From: Lentisphaerota bacterium
GTDB taxonomy: Bacteria; Verrucomicrobiota; Kiritimatiellia; RFP12; UBA3636
Direction: 5' to 3'
Assembly (NCBI GenBank): GCA_012514445.1
Contig: JAAZAI010000528.1
Location: 1 to 9,280, forward strand
DNA: 9,280 nucleotides
Shown piece by piece: positions 6,439 to 9,280 of the stretch (position 1 is its first letter; the number at the start of each line of letters is the position of its first letter). Position numbers and translations under genes: made by a program. The notes under the pieces are model-generated. The model ran no database searches, was not told the DNA's origin, and worked only from the letters and a program-made list of their open reading frames with translations.

Positions 6439-7167
6439 CTAGTGGATCATCCGGCCGCAGAAGTCGCAGGCGACGATGGCCATCTTCGCGGGATCTGTGG
6501 CCGTCACGGCGTTTTTCATGGCATCCTGCTGCTTGGCCGGGGGAAGTTGCATGTGGCACCCGGTGCAGACGCCGGCGTCGAGCCGGATCAGGACGGGCCA
6601 GCGGCTCTTGCGGAGCCGGTCGTAGTACATCAGGAATTTGCGCGTGGCGGGGACGTCGAGGGGCTTGGCCATCGCCGCGCGGCGCAGGCGGGCGTCGTCG
6701 AGGCGCTTCTGGATCTCGGCGAGCCGTGCGTCCAGATCGGCGATGTAGGCGTCCACCTCGCCCTTGGCCGCGTCGTAGACTGCCTGGAAGCCCGCCAGGG
6801 CGCTTTCGGCGGCGGGGATCTTCGCCTTGTCCTCGGCGAGCTTGGCTTCGGCGGCCTTCTGGGCTTCCTCGGCCTTGGCGATCTGGGAGTTCATCGCGGC
6901 GTATTCGGCGTTCGTCTTGAGCGACATCTGCTGCGTGCGGAACTTGGCGATGTTCTCCTTGATCTCCGAGATCACCACCTCGTCGTTGCGGGTTTCGAGG
7001 ATCAGCCGGTTGACCTCCTCGCGGGCTCGGTTCAGGTCGTCCTGCTCAGCCGCCAGCTTCCGGATCTCCTGCTCCCGCCGGATCGGGATGTCGTTGACAT
7101 GACGCTCGAGCTCCCTGATTTCCCCGTCGAGTTCCTGCAATGCTGACAAATCGTCTAAGACACTCAC
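6439..7167 (-). CDS. C4 zinc-ribbon coiled-coil protein (COG1579 / CdsZ type)
   Basis: This is a 242-residue protein, the usual family length. It is a long charged helical hairpin (about residues 5-180; LDGEIRELERHVND near the start, LDARLAEIQKRLDDARLRR near the end) followed by a C-terminal zinc ribbon. The metal ligands are C201 and C204 (CTGC) and C234 and C237 (CDFC). COG1579 members are described as possibly nucleic-acid binding, and chlamydial CdsZ as a type III secretion factor; the role here is unknown. A GTG start at 7167 is preferred over the upstream ATG at 7215. GAAGGAA lies a few bases before it, the family N-terminus (VLDDLSALQELD) begins there, and the extra 16 residues would lie across the -10 region of the promoter. 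It heads the unit containing rnpB. Confidence 0.88.
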   Translation of the reverse strand: MSVLDDLSALQELDGEIRELERHVNDIPIRREQEIRKLAAEQDDLNRAREEVNRLILETRNDEVVISEIKENIAKFRTQQMSLKTNAEYAAMNSQIAKAEEAQKAAEAKLAEDKAKIPAAESALAGFQAVYDAAKGEVDAYIADLDARLAEIQKRLDDARLRRAAMAKPLDVPATRKFLMYYDRLRKSRWPVLIRLDAGVCTGCHMQLPPAKQQDAMKNAVTATDPAKMAIVACDFCGRMIH

Positions 7168-7207
7168 GCGTATTCCTTCGGTTGGTTGAAAAAGAACAAG
7201 GAAACAG

Positions 7208-7234
7208 ATTATCATTCCGGGGTTTGAAAGTCAA
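7208..7234 (-). promoter_or_regulatory. Sigma70-like promoter of the zinc-ribbon / rnpB unit
   Basis: On the minus strand TTGACT (7234-7229) is followed after 15 bases by GATAAT (7213-7208), five of six matches to the -10 consensus. The spacing is a little short; reading the -35 one base earlier (CTTGAC) gives 16. Transcription would begin near 7200, about 33 bases before the GTG start and its GAAGGAA site. Confidence 0.5.
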
Positions 7235-7260
7235 GGTTGACGGGCTTTTTTTCTTGGCGC

Positions 7261-7289
7261 TTGACGGGGAGCGGGGATTCCGCCATGCT
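7261..7289 (+). promoter_or_regulatory. Weak candidate promoter of the nuclease-like gene
   Basis: TTGACG (7261-7266) is followed after 17 bases by CATGCT (7284-7289), only three of six matches to the -10 consensus. It is the best plus-strand candidate in the gap between the divergent genes. Confidence 0.25.
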
Positions 7290-7340
7290 TAGGGGTGGCA
7301 GATAAGGGAGCGCGCGCCGCGCGAGAGGAACAACAGCGAG

Positions 7341-8168
7341 ATGAGACATTTTCCAGAGACACGGGGGCGGAGGGACGAGGTGCCCGAGAGCCAACGCAAG
7401 GGCAGCCAGATGCGCTGCCTGCAGATGACCTCCGGAGACCGCTCGGCGGTCGCCGCGGCGCTCGGGGCGCTGATCGAGGGGTTCGGCGACGTCCGGAATT
7501 CGGACCTCTGGGCCCCGAAGGGATTCCGCGAGCCGGCCGAGATCCGTCTCGACGAGACACAGGGGTTCCTCAAGAGCGCTGAGCAGCGGACGCTGCTCAA
7601 GAACTGGTGGATCGCCCCGGGGCTCATGAAGGTCCGCACTCCGCCCTGGGATCTCGTGAGCACTTGTCGTCTCGGCGGCGCGCCGGGGCTGATGCTCGTG
7701 GAGGCGAAGGCGCATCTCAGCGAGATGAACAGCGATCCCTGCACGGCCAACGAGAAGCGCAACATCGGGACGATGCGGCAGGCGCTCGACGAGGCGACCG
7801 AGAAGTGGAACGACCTGCTGCGCGCCGCGTCCGAGGCGCAGGGATGGAAGCCGCGGCACTGGATCAAGCTCGTGCCCTCCTGCCACTTTGAGCTGGCCTG
7901 CCGGCTGGCCTTCGCCCTGAAGGTGGCCGAAATGGGGATTCCCGTCGCCCTCGTCTACCTCGGGTTCCTGCGCGCCGAGGAACTCGAGGAGCAGAACTGC
8001 ATCCTCTTCCGAAACGCGGAGGAATGGAGGCTGTGGTTGGCGGAGAAGACGAAGCAGACCGTGCCGGAGGAGATCTGGGACTCCACGTTCGACGTCAACG
8101 GCACGCCGCTTTCGGTGCTCGTCCGCGCCGCTTCCGTAGACCTGCCGCCCCGGAATGCCGGCGGATGA
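7341..8168 (+). CDS. PD-(D/E)XK nuclease-like protein of unknown function
   Basis: This is a 275-residue protein with no named family that I recognise. It carries a plausible PD-(D/E)XK core: PPWDLVS (D104), then a hydrophobic strand leading into the E-x-K motif LVEAKAH (E121, K123). Before it lies a Glu-bearing helix-like stretch (SAEQRTLLKNWW). After it come a charged helix (NEKRNIGTMRQALDEATEKW) and a conserved-looking end, SCHFELACRLAFALKVAEMG and PVALVYLGFL. I recall similar ends in sporadically found hypothetical proteins. It has no signal peptide or membrane helix, so is probably cytoplasmic. The ATG at 7341 has AGAGGAA ten bases upstream. The ATG at 7410 has AAGGG seven bases upstream and would drop a basic 23-residue leader that looks unconserved. 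The gene stands alone between a divergent operon and a convergent mraY, with four bases between the facing stop codons. Nuclease activity is inferred from the motif only. Confidence 0.7.
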   Translation: MRHFPETRGRRDEVPESQRKGSQMRCLQMTSGDRSAVAAALGALIEGFGDVRNSDLWAPKGFREPAEIRLDETQGFLKSAEQRTLLKNWWIAPGLMKVRTPPWDLVSTCRLGGAPGLMLVEAKAHLSEMNSDPCTANEKRNIGTMRQALDEATEKWNDLLRAASEAQGWKPRHWIKLVPSCHFELACRLAFALKVAEMGIPVALVYLGFLRAEELEEQNCILFRNAEEWRLWLAEKTKQTVPEEIWDSTFDVNGTPLSVLVRAASVDLPPRNAGG

Positions 8169-8172
8169 GCGT

Positions 8173-9280
8173 CTAGCGGATCTTGACGAGGATGAGGAAG
8201 AGGATCGGCATCGCCAGGGCCTGGATGAGCACGAAGCGCATCAGGACCTGGGGGTTCGACCAGTGCAGGTTCGTGCGGCAGTGGTCGTGCAGCGGAAAGC
8301 GCACCTTGTGGAGCTGACGCGCCAGCCAGCAGGGGCGCGCGGGGGGCGCCGCGTCCGACGAGGACTCGGGGCGCGGGAGATTCGGGTTCGTCGTGTCGAA
8401 TCCCAGGCGCGTGAGCGTCTTGAGCAGGAAGATCTTGAAAAGGCCGGTGCCGCCGTTGACCAGGACGATGGGCGCGACGACGAGCACGAGGAAGGGGTTC
8501 CCGCAGGTGAGCACGGCGATGCCGACGAGCAGACCGAGGAAGCGCGAGCCGGCGTCGCCCATGAGCACCCGGCTGGGCTGCGCGTTGTACCAGAGATAGC
8601 CCGCGATGCTGCCCGCGAACGTCGCGACGAGGATGCCCCATCGGGCGCCCTCGGGGTTGTGCGGGACGAGCAGGTAGCGCGAGATCTCCTGGTGGCCGAC
8701 GACGCCGTAGAGGAAGATGGCGAGGGCGAAGAGCGACATGAGCGTCAGCGTGCCGGCGAGGCCGTCGACGCCGTCCGAGCAGTTCGTGGCGTTCATCGTG
8801 AACCAGAGGACCGGCACGGCCATGGCGATGTACCACCACCAGGCCATGACGACGGGGGCCTTCCAGAGCGGGAGCCAGATGGCGACGGGCTGGAAGCGGC
8901 AGAGGAAGCAGGCGGCGACGAGCGCGATGGCGGCGTCGATGAGACCCTTCTTCGTGCGGCCCCAGGGGTGGCTCGACTTGTCGTCGAAGTAGCCGGCGAA
9001 CATCGCGGCGAAGAGGCAGACGACGATCGCCCACTGCTGGTTGACGAGCAGGAGCCAGGAGGACGGCGTCTCGAGCAGTTCGGCCAAGCCCGCGATGAAT
9101 TCGCCGAAGGTCTTCGCGGTGTCGATGCCGGGGCCGGAGAAGGGGAGCACGAGCAGCAGCACGGGAAGCGTGAGCAGCATCATGAGGAAGCCCGCGCCCG
9201 TCGGCTTTCCGGCGGAGAGCTCGCCGTCCTTGACGAGCTTCTTGCCGTGGTCGAGGGGGAGGACGCGCCAGAGGCGCGGC
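8173..9280 (-). CDS. mraY: MraY phospho-N-acetylmuramoyl-pentapeptide transferase (5' end beyond window)
   Basis: MraY transfers phospho-MurNAc-pentapeptide from UDP to undecaprenyl phosphate, making lipid I at the inner membrane. The reading frame is open to the window edge, with SAGKPTGAGF upstream of the first internal ATG (9183), so the N-terminus is missing, perhaps about 60 residues. Even so 368 codons are visible, against about 360 residues for the whole E. coli protein. The protein is very hydrophobic, with many membrane helices. Motifs in order are GYFDDK (8995-8978, the catalytic Asp pair), NCSDGVDGLAG (from 8784) and MGDAGS (8562-8545). Where typical MraY has HHHFE, this one has HDHCR (8289-8275) in LHDHCRTNLHW, which then leads into RF. 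Extra length sits in a loop near the N-terminus (around GPGIDTAKTFGEF) and in a Pro/Ala-rich cytoplasmic loop (around PRPESSSDAAPPARP) before the histidine motif. WecA-type transferases are a less likely alternative. Confidence 0.88.
   Translation of the reverse strand, partial: PRLWRVLPLDHGKKLVKDGELSAGKPTGAGFLMMLLTLPVLLLVLPFSGPGIDTAKTFGEFIAGLAELLETPSSWLLLVNQQWAIVVCLFAAMFAGYFDDKSSHPWGRTKKGLIDAAIALVAACFLCRFQPVAIWLPLWKAPVVMAWWWYIAMAVPVLWFTMNATNCSDGVDGLAGTLTLMSLFALAIFLYGVVGHQEISRYLLVPHNPEGARWGILVATFAGSIAGYLWYNAQPSRVLMGDAGSRFLGLLVGIAVLTCGNPFLVLVVAPIVLVNGGTGLFKIFLLKTLTRLGFDTTNPNLPRPESSSDAAPPARPCWLARQLHKVRFPLHDHCRTNLHWSNPQVLMRFVLIQALAMPILFLILVKIR

Noticed and set aside
7955..9034. 359-codon minus-strand frame over mraY and the nuclease-like gene
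   Set aside because: It is a different frame from the motif-bearing mraY frame, Arg/Pro/His-rich, and spans two convergent genes.

Overview
The window is high-GC bacterial chromosome from a Gram-negative organism. It carries a lipoprotein lytic transglycosylase, a GspC-type inner-membrane secretion protein, MraY and a class A RNase P RNA. The gene mix (C4 zinc-ribbon coiled-coil protein, GspC/PDZ, DUF2851, divergent MraY) and the style of the intergenic repeats suggest the PVC group (Kiritimatiellota, Verrucomicrobiota or Lentisphaerota). That placement is inference only; no marker here settles it.

Layout. 1-306 has no gene and holds a palindrome and a cluster of short degenerate repeats. 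307-2298 (+) is a secreted clan GH-A (GH5-like) glycoside hydrolase standing alone. 2299-2527 has no gene and holds scraps of dispersed-repeat-like sequence and a strong hairpin. 7167 down to 2528 (-) is one compact unit: zinc-ribbon protein, RNase P RNA (rnpB), GspC-like protein, DUF2851 protein, lytic transglycosylase. A sigma70-like promoter lies at its head. 7341-8168 (+) is a lone PD-(D/E)XK nuclease-like protein of unknown role. 8173-9280 (-) is MraY, cut by the window edge.

How the minus-strand unit fits together. The three genes after rnpB look translationally linked. The gspC stop codon lies in the ribosome binding site of the DUF2851 gene, and the DUF2851 stop overlaps the transglycosylase start (ATGA). 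GspC and the transglycosylase both act at the envelope, so a shared role in secretion or wall remodelling is plausible. DUF2851 has no known function.

The most striking observation is that the 3' strand of the RNase P P1 helix is also codons 3-7 of the GspC-like gene, whose apparent start codon lies inside the RNase P RNA. A mature ribozyme and a translatable gspC message can therefore probably not come from the same transcript. Second in interest is the orphan PD-(D/E)XK protein, which could be an uncharacterised nuclease.
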